Notes: generated by a model from the sequence alone, not told the origin. Counted from the stretch's first letter, positions 36,081 through 49,491 are shown. The stretch is DNA of 64,000 nucleotides from Acorus gramineus (GCA_030737835.1 CM060847.1:7836584-7900583), one strand, 5' to 3'. Program-made: numbers and translations.

Positions 36081-36625
36081 ATAATATTGCATCAAAATGA
36101 ATTCTTCTTCCATTTTGATGCAATATTTGTTTAGTTCAACTCACACGTTATTCAGTTTGATTTATAAATTGTTTAGTTCGATTCATAGATAATTTTCACT
36201 TGGTTTATTATTATTGAGTGTGCTCGTGATATTGTTTAGCTTATGCTAAAGTTCAATTAAATTGAGTTTCATTCAACATCAAAGCTGTCTTTTTCAACAA
36301 AAAAAAAAAAAAAAAACGAGTCACATGTCTAGTGCGTGAGTTGTCCCTAACATGATCACAGATTTACAGGGTGTGTAGGTTGGATCAAGAGGGGTTTAAC
36401 TAAAACTGTTGGGTATATTTGTTTAGAGCTACGTTACACTTAATTATTTTTACAGTTTTAAATATAGTAGTATCACTTACCATGTTAGTATCATTGTATC
36501 AAAGTATATACCACTTTGAAATGTTTTTATGTTTTTTATAAATTATATCATTTAATTTATTAGAATATATTTTTTATCTTTATAAAAATACATAAGTTAT
36601 CTAGTGAGATATATAATTTTAAAAA
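36081..36625. other. Intergenic, nothing recognised
   Basis: AT-rich DNA containing a 19-base A run at 36299-36317. No gene or bounded element is visible. Confidence 0.5.
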
Positions 36626-36626
36626 T

Positions 36627-37137
36627 GAAAAAATCCAAATAACCCCTCGTAAACTGTTTGAAATCTATATAACCCTTTGACTTTTCTTAGAGTCCATATG
36701 ACCTCTGAAAATAACATGTAAATCCAAATAACCCCCTGAATTAATCTTTCATTTATGGATAATGAATATTCTGCGAATATCTGTTTGGTTAATCATGACT
36801 AAGAATACAGTATATCAAAAAAAATCCTATAAATTGTTTAAAATGTGAAAAATAATTTATAAATGATGATTTTATCCCTCTGGATAGATCATGAAACCCT
36901 ATCTAGAGAGTTAAAATTATCATTTACAAAAGATTTTCGTATTTTTAATACATTGTGGGGGGGGTTTTTGATATACTATATTTTCAGCTAGAGTTAACTA
37001 GACAGAATATTTACAAAATAATCCAAAATCGTCAACGAAAATTTAATTTAGGGGACTATTTAGATTTACAGAGGTGCTTTCATGGGGTTATATGGATTTT
37101 AGGTAATTTAAAGGGGGCTATATGGATTTTTCCCTTT
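36627..37137. mobile_element. Fold-back element (copy B)
   Basis: It begins near GAAAAAATCCAAATAACCCC and ends near GGGGCTATATGGATTTTTCC, with inverted arms around a centre at about 36885 (GATGATTTTATCCCTCTGGA). It belongs to the same family as 34255 and 37147. The limits are approximate. Confidence 0.65.
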
Positions 37138-37146
37138 TATAAAAGA

Positions 37147-37600
37147 TAAGGAAAAATCCATATAACCCCTTATAAATACCTAGTAAATCCAGATAACCCT
37201 CTAAATAAAATTTACTATTACATATGATAAATATTTTATGAATACTATGTTTGATTAACCCTGATAAAGAAAATAGTATATCAAAAAAATTCTACAATGT
37301 ATTAAAAATGTAAAAAAATTTCTGCAAATGACGATTTTACCCCTATAGATAGGTTTTATAATATATCTAAAGAGGGTAAAATCATCATTTTTATAAGATT
37401 TTTTATATTTTTAATATATTGTAGAGTTTTTTAGTATATTGTGTTTTTAGTTAGGATTAACTAAATCAAATATTCACAAAAAATATTCATCGTCTGTGAA
37501 CGAAAATTTTATTTAAAATGTTATTTGAATTTATTAAATGTTTTTAGATGATTTTATAGATTTTAAGAGAAGACCGAGAATTATATGGATTTTAATGAGA
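37147..37600. mobile_element. Fold-back element (copy C)
   Basis: It starts with AAGGAAAAATCCATATAACCCC-like sequence about 10 bp after copy B ends, has the centre GACGATTTTACCCCTATAGA, and ends near TTATATGGATTTTAATG. The two copies are thus almost head to tail. Confidence 0.6.
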
Positions 37601-40600
37601 TTTGAGGGTGCTGAATTGTTTGTATTCCAGACTCTACTAAAGATGGAGATGGATTGAGTGTGACAATTGTTTGTATTTGACATGTGAGGGAGAGAGTGAC
37701 AGGTCAGTAACGTGTGAGCTGCGACCAATTTTGTGGGGCAGACGGCACGAATCTCTTTGGTTTTGCCTTCTTTCTTTTTTATATTAATATTAATTAATTA
37801 ATTAATGAAGTAAGAGTTATGTCAATACTCCGAGAAAAGCATAGACAAATAATCAACCTGTTGTTATTTAATTGGGTTCAATTTTATTTTTAATGATTTT
37901 GTTCTACATGACCTAATGGAAAGGCCAAGTCGGTTGAATTTTGAGCGCCATGTGGATTGAATTTAATTGAATTTAAATATATATAAAAATAACTGCGTGT
38001 GACAGCGTTCTTTGTGCTATATAATAATGTATAACAAAATAAGGATGATAAGACGACATGTTTTACTAAACTCAAACGACAAATTCATTTTTTTCAAACA
38101 CATGCATTAACCAGTATATGTTTGATTGCTCCATCTCCAATTTTTTCAACGGAAAAATAAATAATGATATGTCCAACCATTGTGTACAGTTCTTTTCATA
38201 ATTTTTATTATTTTTTTTAATATATATTTATCCATTAAAATACATATTGTTATAAAAGTAAAACATACAATAAAATACATTAATATTTTTTATTTTTTCT
38301 TTAAAAAATAAAATATAATAATTTTCATGCACTTAATAATGCAGTATATCATAGTGTATAGATAACGAGGGCCGCTTCTAGATTTTAAAGGGGGACCGTT
38401 CCCTCCCATTTATATTGGGTCAAGTTTTGAAATACTGATTTTTCAAGTTTTTTTTCTAATATTTTGTATTATTCTCTAGATTTAGGAGCAACTAATAGTT
38501 TTGAAATTATTATGTTATATAGTTTTTGATAAATATATAAATATTGAGAAAAAGGAGAAAGAAAAATATATTAGTCAATTGTTATTTATATTAGTCAATT
38601 GTTTTCTAATTTCAAATGGCGTGCATAATTATATGTTTTGGGATAAATAAAGAGAGAAAGCGGTGGAGAGGGGTGTTGCATTTAAAAATTTTTATATACC
38701 AAAAAGATATTTCTTGTGAGTTAAAATTCAAAATTCACATAAAAAGGACATTGTTACACGTAGTCTCTACATCGATGGTAAGAGGATGAGTTTTATTAGT
38801 AATCCGATCTGATCCGCTCCTATTGGGGTGGGTTTGGAATCCATGTTTTTCAAACCCGCTCCAACTAGCCTCGATCGACCTATATTTGATCATTAGGATG
38901 TATGAACCATAAATAAAAATTAATTCTTGATATAGTTAAAAGTTAAAATTCAATTGTCATTATCTTATTTTTCCTTCCATCCGTTCATTCTCATATATCT
39001 CGTAGAAAAAAATTAAAATACATGCCCATTCACACATTCAATCATTTGTCACCTTAAAAATAAAAGATGTTTTGTTAGATATTTTACAGTCTTATACGTA
39101 AATTTGGATGAGCTATTTATATTATGCATGAAAAATATTTTTGTTAGAATCATAAAAATAAAATAATAATAAAATAATGGAAACTATTTGGATGAGCTAT
39201 TTTAATTAATGATCAAATGTATTATGTAATGAATGCCATGAACTATTTATGTGTTATATATTTTGAGATTTTAGTATTTTTATGTAAGAAGAAATTGAAG
39301 TTTTTTTTTTTGTGAATGTAATCTGTATTCATGTTAAAAATAATTTAACTTATTATAAATATTTTTTTTATTATATTAACTATAGGGACCGAGTAATCCA
39401 ACTCATTTTAAACAAGCCGGGTGGGTGGGTATGAATTTTAAAATGTAAAATCAGAAATCGGATGAAGTAGATATGAATTTTAAATTGTAAAACCTGAGAT
39501 GGGATGAGACAAATATGGAGCCCAACATTGAAAAAACGGGTTGGGTTTGGATTATGTTAAACTCTATTCTAACCTGACCCATTGCCATATCTCTACATGT
39601 AGTCTTGTGTTAATTTTATTTGGCTAATGGTGTATATGTTGACCAAATAAAATATTTAATTATCTTGTATAAATAAATATGTATATGCTCATTTGAGTAC
39701 ATAAATCATGCGTACACTTAAAAATTCAAAACTGTTGCATGTGGATCATCACTAACTTTCTATTTGCATAACTTCTATCTCTGTTTTCATTAATAAGTGA
39801 TTCCACAACATATAAAATAGTTATTTTTTTTATGAGCATTGTTACACACAGTCTCATAGACAGACTCACAAACAATTTTATATACCTTGTTAGCTTTCCA
39901 ATAAAAAAATGCATATATACCTCTTTTTTATATATCATTTCTCTTTTTTTTTTTATTAGATGAGATTATTAATAAATTATCAAAATAAGCTGGCATCAAA
40001 TTCTATAGTCCACGAGTAGACCTGAAATTCTTTCATATTAATGTGTAAAACGTGAAATAAATGTGTAAAGTCTATCCAAACAATGACGACGTGAGATGCG
40101 TGTAAGGGAAGAATAGTTTTACTTTTATGATAAATCCTATCGAATATGACGTTTGACCACGTGCTAGTTATCTGTGTTTTTTTTTTCTCTTCACTAATCC
40201 TATCGAAAATGACGTTTGACCACCTGCTAATCATCTTCTTTTTTTTTTCACTATGTAACTTATTTTTTTTTTATTATTATTTTAAAAGAAAGATAAATTT
40301 CCTTCCACTAATATCAGTTTCGGATCTTCTATAATTAGCTATAAGAAAGTTTCTTGTAACAACCAATTGATATGCGCCACGTGGAAAAGAAAAAACTATA
40401 ATAAAAAAAGAATTACGTAGGACTGTTTTTTTTCTCCAGTACGTGTCAAATTTTTTTTAAAAAAAACTCTACTAATTAGACTGTTGTTGTTGGTGTTCTT
40501 ATTCACTTGTTAAAAAAAATACTTATTAGACAACTCAAAAGCACTCCAACTTAAAAAAAATCTCTTGTCAAATTAGTCATGAAGGACTAAATTAACTTTG

Positions 40601-42500
40601 TTACGACATTCTGAAACACATAATTAATTAAAATTCATACTAATCGTTAAGTATAACAATCATGAAAAACTTTAAGTTTAGCCTTGTCTACAACTAATGA
40701 AGTGCGTTTTTGTAGTTCATTCTACAACCCAGCCTATAGTATACTGCGCTATTTATGGAATTCTATCGTAATGTTTGGAATAAAAAAACATTTCATTTAT
40801 TTAAAAATATATATATATATTATTGTATTTCAGTATATATTTTATTTCATATAACAATAGATACTTAAATAGGAGATTTTTTATTTAAAAAGAAAAATGG
40901 TGCAAATTGCAAATAAGGCTGCATAGGGACTAGACGTAACATTTTCCTTTATATAACATGAAATATACGCTCTTGTGTGTCGAATGCATATATTTTATAT
41001 TTTTTAACAGTAGAGATATACAAAGATAGTAGAGTACATATTATATTGAGTGTTTTTATATACTCCAAATGAAATTGTAAAACAGATTGAATGTATTAAC
41101 ACTAAAAAATTATTTAAAAATTTAATTTCAAACATTTGTTTTAATATTATATGATCAAAATTTATATAAAAATCTATCATGACATACTAGATATAAATTA
41201 AGAAAATCTATTAATTTTATCTATATTTATATTTGTTAAATGATATCCTGGCCTAATTTATATTTATATTTATATTTATATTCATCTATATTTATATTTT
41301 TTTAGGACATTAGTTTTTTCCGACCAGTGATTGACTTACCCATATAACAATGATGACTTTTTTAACTCCATCATTTTTTATATAATCATATTTATTTGAG
41401 TGAAAAGGCCATGACAAGAGACGACAAGTTTCGAACTATCCGCGGAGACACGGTAGTACCCTAATCGCGACGTTGAATATAAATATCAATCTGATATTAT
41501 GTGAAAAAATAAACAAAGGTTGTTTGTCCATATTTACAATAAACAAAATTATTTATATTGACTACTATTGGGAATGCTATGTATTGGTTACGTAATTGTG
41601 ACGTCTTGTTTTTCTCATTTTATTGTATTTTTGTTTTCCTAGTTTCGAAAGAGGCATTAATATTTAATTTAAAATAATTTAAATATAATGTGAATTCGAG
41701 AATATGTTTATGAGGTCAGATTTTTTTTTTGAATAAAAATAAAATCATAAATAATGAGAAGTATGTACAAAACTTCATTCCAACTTTTTTAGTGGAATTT
41801 TAACACTTACAATCAAAAGCTGATGATATTGGAGTCAGATTTCAAATTCTTATACGCGGTTCCTGTGCAATTCCATTTTGTTGGCAAAATACAAGTTTCA
41901 TTTAATAAAACATGTTATTTTTGTTCTTTATGTAAATATAATATTTATTATTTGCATTGTTAGTTAAGCCTATCAACTATCTAAAAAAAACATCATAATT
42001 TGCTCCAAATTCTTATAAAAAATATTTAATGTTGGAATATTTAGAGTGCAAATACGAATAACTGTATAATTGAATTAAAAAATATATAAATTAACCTGAC
42101 GTATTATAAATTTACATATGTTTCTACCATATGCTATCTACGTAATCAATCCCAATACGAAATCTATATAACTATTGTATTTTTTATATATGATCTCTAG
42201 AAGATATGATAAATACTAATATCTCGATTTTAAATCTCCCGTCTTTCTTTCTGATATACCACTTGAATATTACTTGCCAATTATCTTTAAAATTTATGTA
42301 TCCCTATCCAAATCTAAAAAAATATATGTATCAAAATGATTTAGGATAGGACAAGTGTTGCCATACAGTCGTATTATTGTATCATATGTCTCATTAGCAG
42401 TTTATGCACACATTAACGAAATGGGGTTATCTTTTTTTTTATTTTTTATAAATGACTCCATATAATGTATGAAAATATATAAAATTCATAAAAATATATA
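37601..42500. other. Gene desert, AT-rich
   Basis: About 4.9 kb without a supported gene. Recognisable pieces are AT-rich stretches with the TATACTGC/CATAGTGTATA motif at about 38165-38370 and 40720-40930, and a GGGTTGGGT/ACCCATTGCCATATCTCTA stretch (39400-39594) resembling hAT MITE ends. A 77 bp region at 40145-40235 holds two copies of TATCGAA-ATGACGTTTGACCAC. Confidence 0.5.
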
Positions 42501-42691
42501 CTTTATTAATGAGAAGTATTATTTTTTTTAAAATTCAAAACAAAAAAATGAGATTGGAAAAAGACATTCAGCTCATTTGGGACCACATTAGAGTGGAGTT
42601 TATGTTTGAAAACACAGCAACAAAGCAAGGGGAGTGGTGCCATTACATGACTTTTTTTTTGTATATTTCATGTAACATTATCCATTTCGGG

Positions 42692-43273
42692 TGCTGGTAC
42701 ACCCAGATTTATTTTCTTTCAGCCATATATGCGTCAATAAATTTCTATCGACGCATATGCTCACATTAACAAAGCATAAGCTTCGAAATAATTTTTTTAC
42801 ATTTTCTATAAATGTATCCATGTAATTTATTGGAGTATATGTTTCATTTTTTTTATAAAAGCATATTAATAAAGTATACTATTTTTAAAAAATTCAAAAC
42901 ACATGTTGACTGGAATTGAGGCTGGAAATGAGGCTGGATGTAACATTATCCATTTCTAAACACCTGGAAACACCGCTTTTCAACCGCTTCATCGAGTTTT
43001 TAAACGGGGCGTTGGTACACCCAGATCTAATTCCAGCCCTATATGCGTTGATAGAAATTTATCGACGCATATGCTTACGTTAACAAGGCATATGTTTCGA
43101 AAGAATTTTTTTACATTTTCTATAAATACATCCATGCAATTCATTAGAGTATATACTTTATTTTTTTATAAAAGTATATACCTCATTAGATGGGGTATAC
43201 TATTTTTAAAAAATTTAAAACACGTATAAACTGGAATTGAGGTTGGAAATAGGGCTGGATGTAACATTATCCT
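42692..43273. mobile_element. Two tandem copies of a 260 bp MITE-like element
   Basis: Copies at 42692-42952 and 43011-43273 share GGTACACCCAGAT at the start, TCGACGCATATGCT inside, and GGCTGGATGTAACATTATCC at the end. The ends are partly inverted (CCAGCCCTAT / ATAGGGCTGG). A partial relative lies just upstream (42376-42560) and a diverged one at about 62405-62660. Confidence 0.65.
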
Positions 43274-43705
43274 TTTAAACGTGGTGTACTGGGCCGCCGC
43301 GAAGCCAAACGGGTCCATTGTGTAACATTATTCGGGGGCCCATTGAGAGGATTAGCGGAGGCCCAAATGCAAACAAATACACGGGACATGCAATGAAAAA
43401 CCTATCGAGGGTCTCCTTCGTTTTAGAAGTTTTTTTTTCTACGTCTCTTTCTTCCTCACTTTAATTTTTTTTACTCTCTTTACTTTCTGCTTCTTTCATT
43501 TCCGTTTTTGAGGTTTCTTTCAATTTCTTAGTGACACTAGGATTCAGTAGTTTGACTAAATAGTTGACAGAGGCGATAAAAAAGATAATACTCAAGATTT
43601 GAGCTATACTACTTTTCAATTTTAACTCAAGATAATTATTAGAAATTTAAAATACTGTTCTATATATCTCGTTAGAAGATATATATACATAGTTAATAAC
43701 TTAAT

Positions 43706-44058
43706 TAGGGCTGCAACTCGGGCGGGTTGGGTTCGAGCTGACCCCAACCCGAATTCCAAACTATTCAATCCTAACCCGACCCGATTTTCTAACATGATGT
43801 GTAAATTAAATAAATCAATCTGACCCAACCCGTAAGATTAATTAGGTTTACCTAAAATTTGGATTATTCAGATTAGAAGCTACAGAATGAACGGCCATGA
43901 TCTTTTTTTTTAACCATTAGTTTACGGGTTTGGGTTGGATCGGGTTGTGAGTGAGGCGAACTCCGAACTCAAACCTGATTTGATAAACCCAACCCATGTA
44001 AAAAATCTGATTTAATCCGTCAGGTTTGGATTCAACCCGACCCAAATTACAGTCTTAA
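43706..44058. mobile_element. hAT-like MITE, about 353 bp
   Basis: The left end TAGGGCTGCAACTCGGGCGG and the complement of the right end, TAAGACTGTAATTTGGGTCGG, match with substitutions. AACTTAAT lies next to both ends (43698-43705 and 44059-44066), an 8 bp target duplication. Internal GGGTTGGGT and ACCCAACCC strings are typical of this MITE type. The right border could be one base shorter. Confidence 0.7.
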
Positions 44059-44364
44059 AACTTAATATATGCTTTTCATTAAAATATATATCTGTAAAAA
44101 CATTATAGTATGAGCTGTAAAATTTATTGAGTAACATTTTTGAAACCCATATTAATCATCGAAGTTTATCAATCAAGCGGCCTCAGATTGATGACCCCCT
44201 TCGAATTTCTTGTTGACCTCGAGTGCTGACGTGTCCGTCGCTCGAGCTCCAACTCTCTCTGTTTCTTTTATTGCAGTGTGTGTTCGACAGAGCCGATAAA
44301 GATCATCTCTGCAGGTACGATCTGTCAGTCTTCAAAAGGAATCTGTGTTTTGTTCGATTTTTCG

Positions 44365-47300
44365 ATGGAAAACGCCGACGCCTTCGTCTCCTCGACGGCT
44401 CCGCTCACGTGGCACGACTTCCTCGAGCGGATGCGCCACCCCTCCGCCGCTGATTTCGTCAAATCCATCAAGAGGTGTCTCCATACATCCCAAATCCACG
44501 TCTTTAGTGATCTTTTCAGATTGTTGTATGACTTTTTAGATTATCCGTTTTAGATCACATCATCCATTGGAGCTTTTTGTTTTCATTGAATCTTAAGTGA
44601 TTCTCCGTAAAATGAAGAAGTTTTGGGTTCGATTTGATGAGGGGCGCAAAAAGTTTGTTTATGTCATTGTAAAGTTTAAAGATTTGATTTTTTTTATAAG
44701 GGTTAGAATTTAAAGGCCATAATTACTAATTGTTTGGGGGAAGTGGTTGTTTCTAGCAATGTTGAAGATTTGTGCAATCATGTTGAAAAAGATTTGAAGA
44801 CGGGGTTCTTATTGTGGATTGGAAAAAATTGTAGACCATCTGAGTGGAGAATGATTTTCACCAAGTTTTATGAAAGATTAATGTTTGATACAGTCTTATT
44901 GGTAGACCCTTTTGCAGTCCTGCGTGCTTTGGATTTTTTTTTTGAAGTTTGTACTTCACCTAACGAAGTATGTATTTACTTAGATGATTTAAATGTAATC
45001 ATTTCCACTATAAATCGTATACTTGATCTGATAAAGTATATATTTCATTAGAGAAAATGGAGTGTAAAAGGGGCTTCATGTAAGGATTGAGTGTAACAAT
45101 GCACTTCATCAAAACATTAGGCAATGCAACTTTTTAGGCATGCAAGCAAGCGATGGCATGTGACAGAGTTCATTTTATACAAGACCAAATGTTCAATAAA
45201 TTGGATCTGATGTAACTGTGCTCCACATGTTTTTGTTAAATACCATTATTTATTTTGTCGATGAATTACCATTAAATCAGTAGGTTATAGCATGCTCCGC
45301 ATCTTTTAGTGATATTTATAATGAATGGTCACCGGGAGAATATTCAATTGAGCCATGGAAGTTATCAGAGTGCACAAGCTTCTTTATAGGGGAATATTGA
45401 ACCTACTATAGTTGCCTAGTGTTATGCTGGTCATCCCTGGTTGCACATTGTGACTGAAGTTTTGCATTTAATGGATGTACATGAGCATTGTCCATCTTGT
45501 CTGATGGAATTGTGAAGAAATATAACACAAGCGAGATGAAGAAACTGGCCTGATTCTGAATTAAAAAATGAGGGGGCCCTATCCAAATGTATTGTGTGGA
45601 TGATTCAATGATCAAATAACTATTTGGGTTGCAACTTGCACCGCCAGATGCTACTAATTCCTGGACACTCAACTGAAGCATTTGTTTTTTGATTATTTCA
45701 AGTCTAGCCTTCACATTTGTTGTTCCACTTTAATATGATGCCATATTCTTATACATATTTTTCACTGATTTTGAATTCATCCCTTGATAAATTTCATTAA
45801 CCTTTTTTTTCTTCACATATATTGCAGTTTCATCGTGTCTTTTACAAACAGAGTTCCCGATCCAGAAAGGGATAGCGTTTCTGTTCAAGAGTTTCTTGCC
45901 AGCATGGAAGGGGCTTTCAGGTCTCATTCTCTTTTTGCTGGTTGTACAGAGGAAGAACTGGAAAGCGCTGGTGAAGTGAGTAATTATGCACTTTTGAAAA
46001 ATGTGGCACATGTTATTTTCTGTATTACCAGATTGTTTCAAATGGTACATGAATGTCTACTTATGTAGCAATTCATCATAATCTTCAATATCTGATGGAT
46101 GATATGCTTTTCTATATCAAATAGATAATCATTGGTTGCTGTGTCCATGCATAAAATGTTCAAATTTGGTATGTTCAGGAATTCATTTATCCGATCAATT
46201 GTAGACTGGTTTTCTTTTTTTTTTCTTGACTTTTTTGCTGGTCGGGAATGAATATAGTACAGAAGGTGTATATTTTTAACTAGACATTGATATTTACTAT
46301 CCTCCATGTATCATCGAAATGTCTCCTCTTTTGACCTTTTTTTTGTGTGCTTATGTTTGGATTTTAGATTTTTTTTCTGGACATTTTGTCCAGGGTGAAC
46401 ATGTTGCAGGGTAAGAGTGGAGCTTATTCATCTCCTTCTCTCCCTCTTTCTCCATTCTCCTTTTCTTTTTTATGTAAGGCAAATTCCTTGTGTCCTTTAT
46501 ATTTGGAGTTTATCTCAGATTTAAATATTTAATAAATCTTGGTGGTGAACTCCCCCTTCTCCCAACAAGATTTGTCCAGGGTGGTCTATGTCATGAAATG
46601 GATATTTTTTTTTATATAATATATTAGTTCTACTGGCAACTAGAATATTTGTTATCTCTGAAGGCATTGCACTGTAATGCAAGAGGGCTTCCTTGAGCTT
46701 AGTATCCATCAGATGGATCTGTATGACTTATTTACTTACTTTATCCATAATCTAATTGTAGGGACTGGAGAAATATGTTATGACAAAATTATTTAATCGT
46801 GCATTTGCATCACTTCCAGAAGATGTAAAGCATGACGAGGAATTATCTGAGAAGATGTCTTTATTACAACAATTTATTCGACCGGAAAACTTAGATATCA
46901 AGCCAACCTTTCAGAATGAAACATCTTGGCTGGTGAGTGGAGGTTTCTCTTAAAGAATTAACCAGAAATTCTATGCCTGTGCTTGATCCTATTTTTCTTT
47001 CGTGTAGCTTGCACAGAAAGAGCTGCAGAAGATCAACATGTACAAGGCTCCAAGAGACAAAATTGTTTGCATTCTCAACTGCTGTAAAGTGATCAACAAT
47101 TTGTTACTCAATGCGTCAATTGCATCGAATGAAAATACTCCGGGAGCTGATGAATTCCTTCCCGTCCTTATTTTTGTCACCATAAAGGCAAGCCCCATAT
47201 TCCACATGGAGTAATATAACTTCATATTTGAACTGGATAGTAACTAGATACTTAGATTCTCACTATACTTTTCATATAATAGCTACTGGTATATTTTTAT

Positions 47301-48449
47301 TTCATTAATCTCTTGCATCTGAGCAGTTAGACGCCGTAGATGTTAAATATTAAGTATGAATTTCAAGGGATCAGTTTTGTTGAAATGGAAGCACTAACAC
47401 CTAAGATTTGACTGAATGCATCTCTTACCATTTCATGGCGAGGTATGATTTATAAGATACTGCGAACTCGTCTAATAAGTACAAATGAACCAGAAAGAAC
47501 AATATTTATTCTCCGCGTGTGCACCATTGTGTGCATTTCTGATTGGTTGTTTGTCAAACAATAAACCGCATGATACGACTATTCTATTTCAATGACTATT
47601 GTGAGATCTCCTTTATATTTAGGTTCATTATTCGTGTTGGATGTTTGTTTGAATTTTTTCCCACTTGATGTTAAACTTCTTCGGAATGGCAATGTTTTTC
47701 AGGCAAACCCGCCGCAATTGCATTCAAACTTGCTATACATACAGCGATACAGACGTCAATCCCGGCTGGTCTCTGAAACTGCATATTACTTTACAAATAT
47801 ACTGTCTGCAGAGTCCTTTATCTGGAATATCGATGCACAATCTCTTTCCATGGACGCAGAGGAGTTCAAAAATAATATGGAATCTGCTAGAGCACTTCTC
47901 TCAGGTTTGGAGACTAACGTCGGCAATCAAAATCAAGATACAAGCCACCATTCAATAGGAGAACCCGCATCACCAGAAAAAGGTGGTACAAAGTCCGTAA
48001 ATGAAGCTGAGAAGGATCATGCGCCACCAAAGAAGCCATCTATATCTGATTTAGAGAAGAAGGGAGCTGCTGATCTTCTGAAAGATGATGAGTTAAATGG
48101 ACATTTTCAAGAGTATCCATTTTTATATGCTTCTGCTGGCGATCTAACTATTGACGATGTGGAGAGCCTACTGAACAGTTACAAACAGCTAGTACTTAAG
48201 TATGTGTGCCTTTCCAAGGGCATGCCAATCAGCAGTTCATCTGTTTCCGACTCGGCAAAAACGGAACCTCAAACTGATACTATGAGGAACTTTGAGGATG
48301 GGACGAATGCCAGTAAGGGTGAAGACACCAGGATACAAGAGAGTTCAAGTTTTAGTTCTTTGGTTGATATAGATAACATTGAAATGAAGCTACATACAGA
48401 TGCCTCTGTCAGGCACCCAGGTCCAGATGGTGATGAGGCTTCAACCTGA
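44365..48449 (+). CDS. VPS9A: VPS9-domain guanine nucleotide exchange factor for Rab5 GTPases (VPS9A)
   Basis: Five exons: 44365-44474, 45828-45975, 46762-46932, 47008-47187 and 47703-48449. They total 1,356 nt and encode 451 residues. The protein begins MENADAFVSS and matches plant VPS9A throughout: HDFLERMRHPSA, a helical bundle (residues 37-110), then the VPS9 domain with LAQKELQKINMYKAPRDKI, NENTPGADEFLPVL and ANPPQLHSNLLYIQRYRR. Asp191 and Tyr231 align with the catalytic Asp185 and Tyr225 known from Arabidopsis VPS9a, with a constant offset of 6. The enzyme activates RAB5-type GTPases on endosomes and is needed for endocytic and vacuolar transport. The acidic C-terminal half after residue 290 is poorly conserved, and the protein is shorter than the Arabidopsis one (520 aa). 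Intron 4 is a GC-AG intron (AAAG|GCAAGC). A neighbouring gene converges from the right. Confidence 0.95.
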
Positions 48450-49491
48450 TTGTGCAATAATGGTCAATGTGAAAGCTGCTTCAATTTTTGCCAAAGATGA
48501 ATGACCAAAGTGGGTCATCATGATTTGAAAATTTGAATGCTTACCATCTTGGTCATAACATTGGCTTCATTGACTTGAAAATTCCATTGTAGTCGGCGTC
48601 ACCAATTGATGGAAAAAGAGGTATAGCTTTGAGCCTTTGAAGAGGGAGGTACCTCCTTCAACATGTCAAGTGGAAGAGGTAAAGCTTTGAGCCTTTGAAG
48701 AGAGAGGTACCTCCTTCAACATGTCTAAGAGGTGGTTCAGTTAAAACTTATAGTCTTTGAAGAGAAGGTTGGATGTATGACTTCCATTGTGTTTATGCCG
48801 TTCTTAAAATTTTATGGCAACATTTTTTTTTATTGAAAAACTATAATACGCCCAAACTAGAGTTATATTTTAATTCTGTATTTGGTGTTTAATTAGGCAA
48901 TTCCTTGAGTACCATAAACCCAACCAAACACACCCCTGAAAAACTTGATAAAGAAAGAATACAGTTTCATTTTGAAAATACATTACTTCACTTGTGAAAT
49001 GAATCATCCAAGTACAATGACAATTCCATTTTGGAAATCAATGATTTCACATGTGAAATGAGTTTATTCAAGTACAATCACAACTCTATTCAATCCCCAA
49101 AGTCTGTTCAATCAGAAAAGAAAAAAAAAAAGAATGGGCTACAAAGCCAGTATAATCTCTCTTTCTATCCCAAAAGCCTGTTCAATCAGGAAAAAAAACC
49201 TTTGCTGTCCTACAAAAAACTCTCCACACAACATACAAGAAAATATTTCCTAACTTCGACGTGTCTATCCACAACTATTTTAGCTCAACGGGTGTATTTT
49301 TATACTTCCAGAACTTGTATGGGTTTCCCAAGATAAGAGTGCAAGTAAAGTTTCCAATGTGAAGCCACCATATCTCATCTCCTGATTCACAAATCATAAA
49401 ACCTCATCAATGGCGTCTTAGGAGATGAGATGGTACGTTCCCCCGAGCCAGAATTTGGTCTGATCAATCTATTTGTCACTCCAGATTGCTC
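48450..49491. other. Convergent spacer between VPS9A and the galactosyltransferase
   Basis: It carries the 3' UTRs of both genes. A 58 bp duplication (AGCTTTGAGCCTTTGAAGAG at 48625 and 48683, with GAGGTACCTCCTTCAACATG after each copy) lies in the probable VPS9A 3' UTR at about 48611-48725. Motifs CACATGTGAAATGA and CACTTGTGAAATGA recur at 48990-49065. Confidence 0.6.

Noticed and set aside
38756..39604. Possible 830 bp hAT element with ACACGTAGTC / ACATGTAGTC borders
   Set aside because: The right end looks hAT-like (CCATTGCCATATCTCTA), but the left end matches poorly, and the TTACAC-AGTCTC context recurs at 39842, so the border match may be chance.
44734..45051. 105-codon open frame within VPS9A intron 1
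   Set aside because: No recognisable family, and it lies inside an intron; transcript evidence would be needed.
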